A stretch of 64,000 bases of DNA from Cyclobacteriaceae bacterium (GTDB lineage Bacteria; Bacteroidota; Bacteroidia; Cytophagales; Cyclobacteriaceae), in contig JAEUTZ010000025.1 in the NCBI GenBank assembly GCA_016787725.1, forward strand, positions 335,555 through 399,554, written 5' to 3'. A program made the position numbers and the translations under genes. The notes beneath the pieces were generated by a model. That model saw only the letters and a program-made list of their open reading frames with translations, was not told the DNA's origin and did not search any database. Positions 1 through 9,300 of the stretch are shown here, piece after piece (positions within the stretch are counted from its first letter, which is position 1; each line of letters begins with the position of its first letter).

Positions 1-1
1 T

Positions 2-1624
2 CCCATTTTCCCTTCCGTGCCAACTACCATAGGTGCAGATCCGGGGTATCATTCCTATGTTCATTATTATGAAACTGAAGAACCGCGCTATTATGATACC
101 AAGTCCCCATTCACCCGCATTTTTATTGTGTGGGGTGGGGATGGGCGAGCGACAACCAAAGTGGAATTCAGTCGCAACATTAAACCCAATTGGAATTTCG
201 GATTCAATTACCGGCCGATACTGGTTGATAAGCAGATTCAACGAGCCCGGAAAGGCGACCGGCAAACGATCAGTCATTATTACGACTTCCATACCTCGTA
301 CCGTTCGCTTGACGACCGTTATGTGTTGCTCGCCAGTTTCAGGCGCATGCGGCATCGGGTAAATGAAAATGGGGGCGTGCTCCTGACGCGCGACACCACC
401 ATCAATGGATACTTCGAAGATAATCCTCAACCGTACTTGTTGGCGGCCCAATCGGATGAGCTTCGAAATGTGCTGCATGTGTATCAATCCTATAAAATTT
501 CAACTCCCTTACAGGTTTATCAAAAGTTGGATATCGGCCGGCAACGCAATCGCTTTACCGATACAAAAAGCAGCGAGACAAACTATAGTGATTATTTTCT
601 ATTTACAAATACCGATCCTGACATTGATACTGTGAATGTACGGGATGGCATTGAATTCAAATCGCTGACGAATGAGGTGGGCGTAAAAGGAAATGCATTC
701 AGGCTATTTTACAGCTTATACTATAAGCTTCGTCTGTATTCTGCAGTGAATCGATACGTGGCCGAGAGTGAAATATATGATCCTACCGGGGTTGAGAATT
801 ACCTGGGCGGTCAGGTTGCCTGGCAGTTTGATTCATTAATTCAGGTGGGGGGAAAAGCGGAATATTTATTGGATGGCAATTACCGGTTGCAAGCCAACCT
901 GAATACCCGATGGGTTGATGCTTCCGCCACGACAGCTTTAGTGAAGCCTTCGATTCTATCAACGGTATACCGGGGCAGTCATCATAGCTGGGTCAATACA
1001 TTCAATGATCGCTTCCACTATCAGCTGACAGGATTTTTGAAGGGTAATTGGGATTGGTTATTCATCTCTCCCGGCATCACCTTCAACTACCTCACCAATT
1101 ACATTTACTATAAGAGTAATCCCGTTTCAAAAGAACCACAGGTGTTACCCGTTCAATCGACAGGCATTCAGCAAATCATGACACCGGAACTCCGCATGTC
1201 GGTCCGGTTTTTGAGACATGTGTATTTCCGGCCGCAACTCATGTATAACGAGTTCTTAAGAAATGATGCGGAAGCAGTACGCATGCCCACCTGGTTCTTA
1301 AATGCACAATTGGCATATGAGAACATGCTTTTTAAGCGAGCCATCCAGGTTCAAATCGGTGTAGACGCCCATTGGAAGTCCGACTATACTGCGTTAAACT
1401 ATGATCCGGCCATTCAACAGTTTTATGTACAAGATGGATTTATCAATCCGGCCTACCCGCTTGTGGACGTATTCTTCAACGGCAAGTTTAGCCGGGGGCG
1501 ATTCTTTGTCAAATACCATAACCTGGTGCAGGCGATTACCAAGAGCGGTTACCTGCCAACACCGGGGTATCCGGCCAAGGCCAATGTACTCGATTTTGGT
1601 TTTGATTTACTTTTATTTGACTGA
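2..1624 (+). CDS. Putative outer-membrane porin (Porin_10-like), 5' end outside window
   Basis: The reading frame is open to the left edge, so the gene begins before the window and about 540 C-terminal residues are present; the GTG at position 17 is not a convincing start. The sequence is rich in alternating aromatic and polar residues (for example YLTNYIYYKSN, RFFVKYHNLVQ) and ends with a hydrophobic strand closing on an aromatic residue (FGFDLLLFD), as in outer-membrane beta barrels. It resembles the Bacteroidota 'putative porin' family. No signal peptide can be seen because the N-terminus is missing. The stop codon overlaps the miaE start by one base (TGATG), so the two are probably co-transcribed. 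The substrate cannot be told. Family assignment is from overall character rather than a diagnostic motif. Confidence 0.7.
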   Translation, partial: PIFPSVPTTIGADPGYHSYVHYYETEEPRYYDTKSPFTRIFIVWGGDGRATTKVEFSRNIKPNWNFGFNYRPILVDKQIQRARKGDRQTISHYYDFHTSYRSLDDRYVLLASFRRMRHRVNENGGVLLTRDTTINGYFEDNPQPYLLAAQSDELRNVLHVYQSYKISTPLQVYQKLDIGRQRNRFTDTKSSETNYSDYFLFTNTDPDIDTVNVRDGIEFKSLTNEVGVKGNAFRLFYSLYYKLRLYSAVNRYVAESEIYDPTGVENYLGGQVAWQFDSLIQVGGKAEYLLDGNYRLQANLNTRWVDASATTALVKPSILSTVYRGSHHSWVNTFNDRFHYQLTGFLKGNWDWLFISPGITFNYLTNYIYYKSNPVSKEPQVLPVQSTGIQQIMTPELRMSVRFLRHVYFRPQLMYNEFLRNDAEAVRMPTWFLNAQLAYENMLFKRAIQVQIGVDAHWKSDYTALNYDPAIQQFYVQDGFINPAYPLVDVFFNGKFSRGRFFVKYHNLVQAITKSGYLPTPGYPAKANVLDFGFDLLLFD

Positions 1625-2217
1625 TGGAAAAGCATGTATTGGGCCTGGAGTTGCCTACAGATCCGCGGTGGGTTAACATTGCAGAGAAAAACATTGAAGA
1701 TATTCTGGTCGATCATGCGTATTGCGAACAGAAAGCGGCCTCCTCCTGTATTTCCCTAATTGTTAATTTTCCTGAAAAGCAGAGGTTGGTAGAAGCCCTT
1801 ACACCGGTGGTAGCCGAAGAGTGGAGTCACTTTGAACGGGTATTGGACCACTTGCGAAAGCGAGGGTTTCATCTGGGCGTTCAACGGAAGGATGAATATG
1901 TGGAGCAGTTGCAAAAAATCGTAAAGAAGGGTGGAAGCCGGGAACAACAGTTAGTAGAGAAACTTTTAATCAATGCGCTGATTGAAGCCCGTAGTTGCGA
2001 ACGCTTTCGCTTGTTATGGAAGGAAATCGGGGATGAGGAGCTCAGTAAGTTCTACTATGAGTTGATGGTGTCAGAGGCAGGTCATTATAAAAATTTTATA
2101 AAACTCGCCAAAGAATTTCAGAAAGAAGAACTTGTTGAAAAGCGCTGGCGTGAAATTCTAACACAAGAAGCTGAGATCCTGAAAAACATGAAGGTCCGGG
2201 GCGACCGGATGCATTAA
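1624..2217 (+). CDS. miaE: tRNA-(ms2io6A37) hydroxylase MiaE
   Basis: Ferritin-like diiron monooxygenase, 197 residues, that hydroxylates the isopentenyl side chain of ms2i6A37 in tRNAs reading UNN codons. Candidate iron ligands are visible: E35, an E66xxH69 pair in EEWSH, E121 and E151xxH154 in EAGH, the spacing expected of a four-helix diiron fold. The length matches the family. The ATG overlaps the stop of the upstream porin gene by one base, so translation is likely coupled. Its stop (2215-2217) directly abuts the stop of the convergent gene at 2218, leaving no terminator. The function depends on a ms2i6A precursor made by MiaA and MiaB, which are not in this window. Confidence 0.88.
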   Translation: MEKHVLGLELPTDPRWVNIAEKNIEDILVDHAYCEQKAASSCISLIVNFPEKQRLVEALTPVVAEEWSHFERVLDHLRKRGFHLGVQRKDEYVEQLQKIVKKGGSREQQLVEKLLINALIEARSCERFRLLWKEIGDEELSKFYYELMVSEAGHYKNFIKLAKEFQKEELVEKRWREILTQEAEILKNMKVRGDRMH

Positions 2218-5200
2218 TTACTCCCGCACGATTACTTTCAAGGTTTTGTTCCAATCCGGAGTCTGAATAATGATGAGATGGGTACCGCGCGATGGAATAG
2301 TAAGATCGGTTTTGTGAAGACCCGCTTGTACCAATGAATTTATTTTTTGAGTAACCCGGCCGGCAAGATCCACGACTTGAATGGTAACAGCCCCGGGTTT
2401 CGAAAGTGAATAAGAAAGCGTTACCGGTCCGGTGGTAGGATTCGGATACAGTTCCACAGCACCAGGAATGGCTGGATCTTCAATTCCCGTTGGCTCTTGT
2501 TGAATATGCAGATCATCCACAGACCAACCCCAACTGGTGACGGATTCATCCGAAAATAGACGGAAACGGAATAAAAGGGTATCGCCAACAGCAAACCGGG
2601 TAGTAAGGTTGATGGTATGATCCACAAATTGCGCAATGGATCCGGGTTGATTCGTGGCATGGGCTGTTAACCAGGATGCATTAAAGGACGCATCGTAACC
2701 ATCGGCAAGGGGAATCCAATGAACTCCGTCTTTTGTAGCCTCGACTACTACATAATCCTTAAAGCCGGGTTGACCAAACGCTGACCCCGGGCTGCCAGGC
2801 TCAACAATCGCTACATCGCGATAAAAGAAAAAGGGATAGGTGCTGGTAACAACAATGGGTTGCTTCAGAGTAGCAACGGCCGTGGAATTTAACGCGTATT
2901 GATGTAACGACTGCAAACTGGCATTAGCATTGCCAAAGGGTTGAATGGTAAATGCGGTTAAACTGAGGTCTGATCCCAGATTAAAGTAATTGAAATACTG
3001 ATTTTGAATGGATTTGAGTTGAAGTTTCTCACCCGTTACCTCCAACGAATGAAAGGGGGCCACTCCCTTGTAGCTGATTAATTTTGCCTTCACACTTCCC
3101 GGCTGCACGCCAGCAAGGGAAAGGGTATAGTCTCCGGCAGGGACCTGATTGAGTTTACCTACAAATACACCTTGCAGATAAACCCAGGTGGAATCAAAGG
3201 TTTCGGGCAAGGTGATCCCAAGCGTCAACTCTGCTTGTGGCGAGGTTCCAATTCCGGTAATGGTAGGATTCTTTCGTGCGAGTTGATTGTCTTCCATTTG
3301 TGCCGTCCAGATACCACGGCCATGGGTGGCGATCACCACCTGGTTGTCCTGACCTTTCATATCCCAGACCGATACATTCGGAAAATCATTAAGCAAATTC
3401 CAGGTAAGACCGTTGTCAAGGGATTCGACAATTCCAATTTCAGTTCCGGCCCAAATAATGTGCGGGTCATCCGGCCGAACATACAAGCAGTAAACAGCTA
3501 CATCCGGAAATCCATTTGTACTGGAGCTGCCGGTAAAACCGGAAATATCTTCCCAGGTTTCACCAAGGTCTTGAGTGCGTAAAATTTTTGGCCGACCGGC
3601 AAAAGAAAACAATGCGTAGGCAGTACTATCTTCAATCGGATGAGACGCTAACTTGGTTATACCTCCCATTACTTGTGCGGTGTAATTGTTGGTGGCTTTA
3701 TAAGTCACTCCGCCATTAGTGGAGACATGTATGTTTCTTAGGTTCCCGGAATTCACCATGCCACTCCCAGCCCACACAATATTGGCATTGGCACGCGATA
3801 CTTCTACATCCATGAGCGATGCACTGCCCCATTTTTCAGGGATAGCGGTTAACGTCCAGTTCGCTCCAAAATCGGTTGATCGGAAAACACCGGCTGATGA
3901 AAGAGTATAGAGTACATCGGGGTTAAAAGGAGAGTTGGCAAGTTTGGATACAAAGGGATGGGACCCACTCAGACCGCTGGTGGCGCTGGTCCAGGTAATT
4001 CCGCCATCCAGGGAACGCGAGAAGTTATTCCCTTGTGAGCCACCAATGAGCTTTTTATCATCAAGCTTATGCCAGACAACTTCAAATCCATCTCCGCCCA
4101 AGGCAAATTGATAAGCAATTCCCTGAGAAGCAACCTGACCGGTCGGTGATCGCCACGTGCCGTTATCCTGCATCCCACCAAAATACTCGTCAAATCCGGG
4201 TCTTTTATCCGCGCCATAAAATTGACTGGTATTGTAGGTTAGACCAACCATTTTCCAATCTCCCTGATTGATACCAGGCGATGGGGCAGTGTTCGAAACA
4301 AAGATTCCTCCATCGCTGGCATTCAGAATTTTGTAGGTGGAGGCAGACATGGGAACGGCAACGAGATTGTGATGATCGGGGTGAACATCTTTAGCAAATG
4401 TGAGGAAGCGATTTTTGCCATCAAATTGATTGTACGCATCGGCTATGGTAATGGTAGTGGCGTTGATCAGCGGCAATGAGCTGAAGGTGATGGAAATTTT
4501 TGAATCGGTAATATCGGCAGGCCAACTTTTACCGGCCGCCAGCACCGGCCACAAGAAATACATTTGTTGTGTGATGTGCCCGCCATTGACAGCAACGGTG
4601 GGGTGAGGCGTGGCGCTATAATCCAGGTTATTAATGTAAATGTATTCACGACTTTGTGCGGTCGCAGGTCCTTCCGTATTCTGGAGCAGGAGATTGAACT
4701 GGCCATTGCGATCCTGATCGCGGAACGAAACCATTAATTGGCGGTTGTTGGTAACATCCCAAACTTCAAAGGGAACATCCACATAATTCGCATAACTGTA
4801 GCTGACATCGGGTACGCCCGAAGTAGCTCCTTCCGGCACCAGAAAACGATGGGCCTTTTGACTGCGACCAGCACCAAATCTGATTTCGACCGAAGCGTTG
4901 GCGGCCGAACCAATTGCCAAACGACCTCCATAAAAGGCGGCACCAAAGTTCACCATGGTCAGAAAGTTTGTACTCAGCTCTTGCACGGAATAACTATTCA
5001 CCGAACTCGATCCGCTCTCGACCTGTACCCGAAAAAGACTAACACCACCCACATAGATGACATTGGCATCAAAAGGATCACACAGGATCGTATTATCATA
5101 CCAACCCTGGCCACCTAGGAAATTTACATTGTTGTTGTTGAAGGAAACTTTTACCACCGACCAATTTCCTCCGGCATCATTGGATATATAGAGGTCCGAG

Positions 5201-6138
5201 CCGGTTCCTGACAAGCCACCTTCGGCAGAAGCGAAAACCCGATTCGTATTGACTGGTGATACAGCCAACTCCAATCGCCCGGACGGACTCATTCCGGCAT
5301 TGGCAAGGGTCCATGTCATGCCGGCATCCATTGATTTATAAATACCCACGCCATTTTGAGCAGCATACTGAATGTTGTAATTGCCGGGTGTCACTTTTAA
5401 ATCTTCAACGCCCAATAGCGGAGCGGTCTTCATCCAGGTATCACCACCATCAATCGTGCGATAAATGCCGGAGCTGGTGGCGGCCACTAGAATATTGGCA
5501 TTGGTTGGATCAACCGCAATTCGATTAATGTCCGAAAAGTTCGAAGTAGCGGTCAGGTAATTCCAGGTTTGTCCGCGGTCGGTTGATTTAAACATACCAT
5601 TGCCCCGGATGCCGGGCAGGCCCCCAAAACTTTCGCCCGTGCCCATGTAAATAATGTTGTGATTCGACTCAGCCATGGCGAGTACGGTAGTGGCCAGATT
5701 GGAAAGGGCAGGTGTTAAAAGTGTCCAGCTGGATCCGCCATTGGTAGTCTTCCACACACCTCCGCCAGCAGAACCTGCATACCAGGTATTTTTAGTAGGA
5801 TCGTCCGGGTCTACGATCAAACCGCGGGTTCTTCCCGGAACATTTGATGGGCCCCGTTCAATCCATTCAATCACACCATTGGATTTCGTTCGGGCACCCG
5901 ACCGGGCGGCATGCGCTTTTGATTGAGCAAGTTCCCGCAACAGGTAGCCCGGTTTATACCCGGGCTCAACCGCATCCTGGGGTGTACGAATGCTTTTGTG
6001 AAACAAGATAAATTGTTCCGGTCCGTTAAATTCCTGTGGCTGATACGCCTCGGGTTGAAAAGGAGGGTTTGTTTGGATAGCAATGAGTATCACCAAACAA
6101 AAGATCAAATTCAATAGAATCAGGTAGCGGAACTTCAT
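2218..6138 (-). CDS. Large secreted Asp-box (VPS10/sortilin-like) protein with T9SS type A sorting domain
   Basis: 1306-residue secreted protein. A hydrophobic signal segment occupies about residues 5-22. The body carries about ten Asp-box repeats of the SxDxGxxW type (KTTNGGSSW, KSTDRGQTW, RTIDGGDTW, RSLDGGITW, RTQDLGETW, ESLDNGLTW and others) that form beta propellers like those of sortilin, sialidases and exo-xyloglucanases. The middle has a non-repetitive insert. The C-terminal 75 or so residues start with ELYPNPTTG and end in a basic strand, a type A sorting signal for the type IX secretion system. The start lies one base after the stop of the upstream lipoprotein gene, so it is the last gene of a three-gene operon. 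Catalytic function is unknown; it may be a surface adhesin or a glycan-active protein. Confidence 0.85.
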   Translation of the reverse strand: MKFRYLILLNLIFCLVILIAIQTNPPFQPEAYQPQEFNGPEQFILFHKSIRTPQDAVEPGYKPGYLLRELAQSKAHAARSGARTKSNGVIEWIERGPSNVPGRTRGLIVDPDDPTKNTWYAGSAGGGVWKTTNGGSSWTLLTPALSNLATTVLAMAESNHNIIYMGTGESFGGLPGIRGNGMFKSTDRGQTWNYLTATSNFSDINRIAVDPTNANILVAATSSGIYRTIDGGDTWMKTAPLLGVEDLKVTPGNYNIQYAAQNGVGIYKSMDAGMTWTLANAGMSPSGRLELAVSPVNTNRVFASAEGGLSGTGSDLYISNDAGGNWSVVKVSFNNNNVNFLGGQGWYDNTILCDPFDANVIYVGGVSLFRVQVESGSSSVNSYSVQELSTNFLTMVNFGAAFYGGRLAIGSAANASVEIRFGAGRSQKAHRFLVPEGATSGVPDVSYSYANYVDVPFEVWDVTNNRQLMVSFRDQDRNGQFNLLLQNTEGPATAQSREYIYINNLDYSATPHPTVAVNGGHITQQMYFLWPVLAAGKSWPADITDSKISITFSSLPLINATTITIADAYNQFDGKNRFLTFAKDVHPDHHNLVAVPMSASTYKILNASDGGIFVSNTAPSPGINQGDWKMVGLTYNTSQFYGADKRPGFDEYFGGMQDNGTWRSPTGQVASQGIAYQFALGGDGFEVVWHKLDDKKLIGGSQGNNFSRSLDGGITWTSATSGLSGSHPFVSKLANSPFNPDVLYTLSSAGVFRSTDFGANWTLTAIPEKWGSASLMDVEVSRANANIVWAGSGMVNSGNLRNIHVSTNGGVTYKATNNYTAQVMGGITKLASHPIEDSTAYALFSFAGRPKILRTQDLGETWEDISGFTGSSSTNGFPDVAVYCLYVRPDDPHIIWAGTEIGIVESLDNGLTWNLLNDFPNVSVWDMKGQDNQVVIATHGRGIWTAQMEDNQLARKNPTITGIGTSPQAELTLGITLPETFDSTWVYLQGVFVGKLNQVPAGDYTLSLAGVQPGSVKAKLISYKGVAPFHSLEVTGEKLQLKSIQNQYFNYFNLGSDLSLTAFTIQPFGNANASLQSLHQYALNSTAVATLKQPIVVTSTYPFFFYRDVAIVEPGSPGSAFGQPGFKDYVVVEATKDGVHWIPLADGYDASFNASWLTAHATNQPGSIAQFVDHTINLTTRFAVGDTLLFRFRLFSDESVTSWGWSVDDLHIQQEPTGIEDPAIPGAVELYPNPTTGPVTLSYSLSKPGAVTIQVVDLAGRVTQKINSLVQAGLHKTDLTIPSRGTHLIIIQTPDWNKTLKVIVRE

Positions 6139-6139
6139 G

Positions 6140-6520
6140 TCAAAACTTTTGAGCGCGAACGGAAATCAATCTAATATAATCTTTCAATTCTTCCTGTTGC
6201 CTGATCATGCCAGGCTGATCCAATAATTCCAGTTGATAGTCACCGGCCCATCGAACATAGCCCGGGATAAAGCGTTGTTCAAGAACAATTTTCTGCGAGG
6301 CAACTTCAAACACAACAAAAGCAAGTGCTTGGGCAGGAACGGTAGGAACATTCTTTTGCACATAGAGAATATATTCTCCGGTCGCATTTTTTTCCGAGAT
6401 AAAGTCATTACCTAATTTTTCAACTGCAAGTTGATCCAACCGGTTAGTGGAATCTACGACTGCAGCCGGCTTACAGGCTACCGCAATGAACCACACCCAA
6501 TGAAGTACGGTTAATCTCAA
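6140..6520 (-). CDS. Small predicted lipoprotein, unknown function
   Basis: 126 residues. The frame can be read further upstream, but only by running through the end of the preceding gene. The chosen TTG start at 6520-6518 overlaps that gene's TGA stop (TTGA) and places a clean lipoprotein signal at the N-terminus: a short hydrophobic stretch followed by the lipobox IAVAC with Cys at about residue 16. The mature part is mixed alpha/beta with no motif I recognise. It sits between a secreted GATase-like protein and the large Asp-box protein, with 4-base overlap and 1-base spacing, so all three are almost certainly co-translated and probably act together at the envelope. The role is unknown. Confidence 0.65.
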   Translation of the reverse strand: MRLTVLHWVWFIAVACKPAAVVDSTNRLDQLAVEKLGNDFISEKNATGEYILYVQKNVPTVPAQALAFVVFEVASQKIVLEQRFIPGYVRWAGDYQLELLDQPGMIRQQEELKDYIRLISVRAQKF

Positions 6521-7773
6521 GTCTTTTGCTTTTTCTTTTTGGCTGCCGGGAACAGGATATTGTTCAGGATCAATCGGTATCCGGGAGAGTTCGGGTGCAA
6601 ATTCAGATCCGTAGGCTCTTCGCCCACCTGGTGCTGGTAATCTTCCGGATCGTGCCCCCCGTAAAAGGTCCAAAATCCCTTGCCAAAAATTCCATGCAGA
6701 TACTTTGCTTCCTTGATCTCACCGTTCTCGCCCATGATTGTAACATCGGGTTTTACCAGACGCTTTTTGAAACCGGTAGTCTGACCATAAAAGCCTTTAA
6801 TTACCCGGGTATGGTTTTGCGTAAGCATGGTGGGGATGGGATCCCATTTGGCTGAGAATTGAAAGATGCTGAAATAATCATTGTCTTGCCGTAGTCCCCG
6901 ATCCGGAAGGTTGTTGTCGATATCCGAAAATTCATATTGAAAGGGATCAAGAGATAATCGAAAATCGGTAAAGGCGAAGGTATTGTTAAAGTTCAATTTG
7001 GATTGTGCCTGCGGATCAGCCGGATCGCCATCGTACATCCGTTCACAGATGTCTACACCTTCAGCGGCCAGGGCAATGTCATAGGTATCTGTTGCCGAAC
7101 ACATGGCAAACAGAAATCCACCCCCGGCCACAAATTCTTTGATTCTTTTTACAACAGCCAGTTTGGCCTGCGATACTTTGTGAAATCCAAACCTCCGTGC
7201 AGTTTCTTCGGCTTCCCGCTGCTGTTCAATGTACCAGGGATAATTAGCGTAGTTGCTGTAGAACTTTCCATACTGACCCGTAAAATCTTCATGATGCAAA
7301 TGGAGCCAATCGTACTTCGGAAGCAAGTCATTTAGCACTTCATCATCAAAAATCACATCATAGGGAATTTCGGCATAAGTAAGGACGAGCGTAACCGCAT
7401 CGTCCCACGGTTGTTTTGTCTTGGGAGAGTAGACCGCAATGCGGGGATACTTTTCCAACTTCATGATGTCGTAGTTGGCAGCCGGGCTGGCGATTTCAGA
7501 AACAAGGGTATTGACTTTAGCTTCTGAAATGATCTCAAAACTGACGCCCCGGACCACGAGCTCGTTTTGAATGCTGGGATGGTATTTGCACATGAAACTG
7601 CCCCCGCGGTAATTCAGGAGCCAGTCCACTTCCATATCGTGTCGGAGAATCCAATAGGCTATACCATAGGCTTTCAGGTGGTTAGTTTGCTTTTCATCCA
7701 TCGGAATGAGGATGGAATTGGCAAAGGCCCCCCCGGAAAGGGTTAGAATCAAAAACAAAAACACCACGCGCAT
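6517..7773 (-). CDS. Secreted glutamine-amidotransferase-fold protein (family often labelled 'asparagine synthetase B')
   Basis: 418 residues from the ATG at 7773. An in-frame start 33 bases upstream is less likely because the signal peptide (hydrophobic core VVFLFLILTLSGGAFA) begins at 7773. Bacteroidota homologues are often called 'asparagine synthetase B', but neither the N-terminal Cys of a class II amidotransferase nor the SGGxDS ATP-pyrophosphatase loop is present. Instead there is a class I GATase-like pattern: a parallel beta/alpha region, a possible nucleophile elbow in FLFAMCSAT, and a C-terminal FYGGHDPED segment. A secreted protein is an unlikely amidotransferase, so a carbohydrate-binding or hydrolytic role is equally possible. 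First gene of a three-gene operon. Confidence 0.7.
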   Translation of the reverse strand: MRVVFLFLILTLSGGAFANSILIPMDEKQTNHLKAYGIAYWILRHDMEVDWLLNYRGGSFMCKYHPSIQNELVVRGVSFEIISEAKVNTLVSEIASPAANYDIMKLEKYPRIAVYSPKTKQPWDDAVTLVLTYAEIPYDVIFDDEVLNDLLPKYDWLHLHHEDFTGQYGKFYSNYANYPWYIEQQREAEETARRFGFHKVSQAKLAVVKRIKEFVAGGGFLFAMCSATDTYDIALAAEGVDICERMYDGDPADPQAQSKLNFNNTFAFTDFRLSLDPFQYEFSDIDNNLPDRGLRQDNDYFSIFQFSAKWDPIPTMLTQNHTRVIKGFYGQTTGFKKRLVKPDVTIMGENGEIKEAKYLHGIFGKGFWTFYGGHDPEDYQHQVGEEPTDLNLHPNSPGYRLILNNILFPAAKKKKQKT

Positions 7774-7909
7774 CGTATACCGGTCTATTGAACTACTTTG
7801 TAACAAAAGAATCGACCAAGAGTCTTATTAAAAAGATCGATTAAAGATATAATTTTGAATCCAGTTTTGAGTCTATATTGAAAATTAGCCGCTAAAAGCA
7901 TTTTCCTGC

Positions 7910-9145
7910 ATGAATTTAGTTGAAAATATAAAAGAAGGGTTACGGTCAGTGAAAGCCAACATGCTACGGTCTGTATTAACGGCCCTCATTGTTGCCATTG
8001 GCATCACCTCATTAGTAGGAATTCTCACCGCCATCGATGGTATTGAATATTCGGTTTCCGAGAGTCTTTCTTCCCTGGGCGTTAATACATTCGATATCTA
8101 CTCAAAATGGAACCGGGGTCGCAGTCAGGAGGGCGTGGTGGAAAAGGTTCGTCCCCGCCTCACCCTGCAGGAAACGTTGAAGTTTATCGAGCAATACAAT
8201 GTTCCCTCCGCCATCAGCCTGTCAGCACGGCTAACCAACCTGGCCGAGGTAAAGCATGGTTCAAAAAAGACGAATCCCAATGTCGACATCCGCGGGGCAA
8301 ACGAAGAGTATGTTCCGATCAAAGGACTTAACATTCAGCTCGGCCGAAACTTTTCGCCCTTCGAAATTCAGTATGGAAGTAAGGTAGCTATCATCGGGTA
8401 TAAATTAGCCGTTGAACTCTATGGCGAGAATCCCAACCCGGTCAATACCGAAATCTCTTTTAAGGGAACGCAATTTAAGGTGATTGGCATGCTGAAAGAG
8501 AAGGGCGATATCTCGGAGAATAATTTTGATAACATGGTGATCATACCCATCCTGGTGGCCAACCAGATGGCCCAGGGTCAACCCCTGCGGTACATCCTCA
8601 CGGTAGGCATTCAGGACATGGAGCAGGTTGATTATGCAATGGGTGAGGCGACCGGTTTGATGCGTAAAATCCGGCAAGACCGGGTGGATGAAACAAACTC
8701 CTTTGAGATCGAGAAAAGCGAAACACTGGCCCAGGAACTCGAAAGCATTACCAGTGGCTTGCGCTGGGGCGGATTTGGTGTAGGATTCATTACATTGTTG
8801 GGGGCATCCATCGCCTTGATGAACATTATGCTGGTTTCCGTAACGGAACGGACCCGCGAAGTGGGTGTTCGAAAAGCATTAGGCGCCACCCCGCTTCGCA
8901 TTCGGCAGCAGTTTGTAATTGAGGCGATTGTGGTGTGCGTGTTGGGAGGAATCGGAGGCGTAATTCTGGGGATTCTGATCGGAAACCTGATCTCGAAAGC
9001 CATTGGTATCGATGCGTTTGTTGTTCCCTGGCTGTGGATGTTGGTGGGCATGCTGATTTGTATTTTTGTTGGGTTGCTTTCAGGGTACTACCCGGCTCAC
9101 AAAGCTTCCAAACTTGATCCGATTGAATCCCTGCGGTTCGAATAA
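7910..9145 (+). CDS. ABC transporter permease, MacB/FtsX type
   Basis: 411 residues with the MacB topology: a first transmembrane helix near residues 18-42 (SVLTALIVAIGITSLVGIL), a periplasmic MacB_PCD domain of about 220 residues, then three helices in the C-terminal FtsX domain (GFGVGFITLLGASIALMNIM, VVCVLGGIGGVILGILIG, LWMLVGMLICIFVGLLSGYY). The family motif TERTREVGVRKALGAT precedes the second helix and the C-terminus has PAHKASKLDPIESLR. Members of this family drive lipoprotein release, macrolide or peptide efflux, or membrane signalling. No ATPase gene is adjacent, so its partner is encoded elsewhere. A strong hairpin terminator follows within 25 bases. Confidence 0.85.
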   Translation: MNLVENIKEGLRSVKANMLRSVLTALIVAIGITSLVGILTAIDGIEYSVSESLSSLGVNTFDIYSKWNRGRSQEGVVEKVRPRLTLQETLKFIEQYNVPSAISLSARLTNLAEVKHGSKKTNPNVDIRGANEEYVPIKGLNIQLGRNFSPFEIQYGSKVAIIGYKLAVELYGENPNPVNTEISFKGTQFKVIGMLKEKGDISENNFDNMVIIPILVANQMAQGQPLRYILTVGIQDMEQVDYAMGEATGLMRKIRQDRVDETNSFEIEKSETLAQELESITSGLRWGGFGVGFITLLGASIALMNIMLVSVTERTREVGVRKALGATPLRIRQQFVIEAIVVCVLGGIGGVILGILIGNLISKAIGIDAFVVPWLWMLVGMLICIFVGLLSGYYPAHKASKLDPIESLRFE

Positions 9146-9168
9146 AGTCGTTTGCAGATAAATTTAAG

Positions 9169-9205
9169 ACTCCCTGCTTTTACAGACAGGGAGTTTTTAT
9201 TTTTG
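9169..9205 (+). terminator. Rho-independent terminator after the MacB-type permease gene
   Basis: The inverted repeat ACTCCCTG (9169-9176) and CAGGGAGT (9187-9194) forms an 8-bp stem with a 10-base loop, followed directly by a T-rich run. It lies 24 bases after the permease stop codon and just ahead of the tRNA-Ser gene. Confidence 0.8.
9198..9205 (+). promoter_or_regulatory. Possible Bacteroidota -7 element for tRNA-Ser
   Basis: TATTTTTG matches the Bacteroidota -7 consensus TAnnTTTG and lies 7 bases before the mature tRNA-Ser 5' end. It is embedded in the T-run of the terminator just upstream. No good TTTG -33 element lies 19-21 bases further up; only TTTT-like sequence is present. Support therefore rests on position and the -7 match alone. 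Confidence 0.4.
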
Positions 9206-9212
9206 CGCTCCC

Positions 9213-9300
9213 GGAGAAGTGCCAGAGAGGCTGAATGGGACGGTCTCGAAAACCGTTATCCGCTATATGCGGATCGAGGGTTCGAATCCCTCCTTCTCCG
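9213..9300 (+). tRNA. tRNA-Ser (anticodon CGA)
   Basis: 88-base class II tRNA. The acceptor stem GGAGAAG (9213-9219) pairs with CTTCTCC (9293-9299), with discriminator G at 9300. The anticodon stem ACGGT/ACCGT encloses the loop CTCGAAA, giving anticodon CGA, which reads UCG. A long variable arm (CCGCTATATGCGG) is typical of tRNA-Ser. The T arm GAGGG-TTCGAAT-CCCTC is canonical. CCA is not encoded. The 3' end directly abuts the stop codon of the convergent gene at 9301. Confidence 0.97.

Noticed and set aside
6521-6673. Longer N-terminus for the lipoprotein ending at 6140
   Set aside because: These codons lie inside the upstream gene, are rich in R, G and P, and would bury the lipobox in the middle of the protein.
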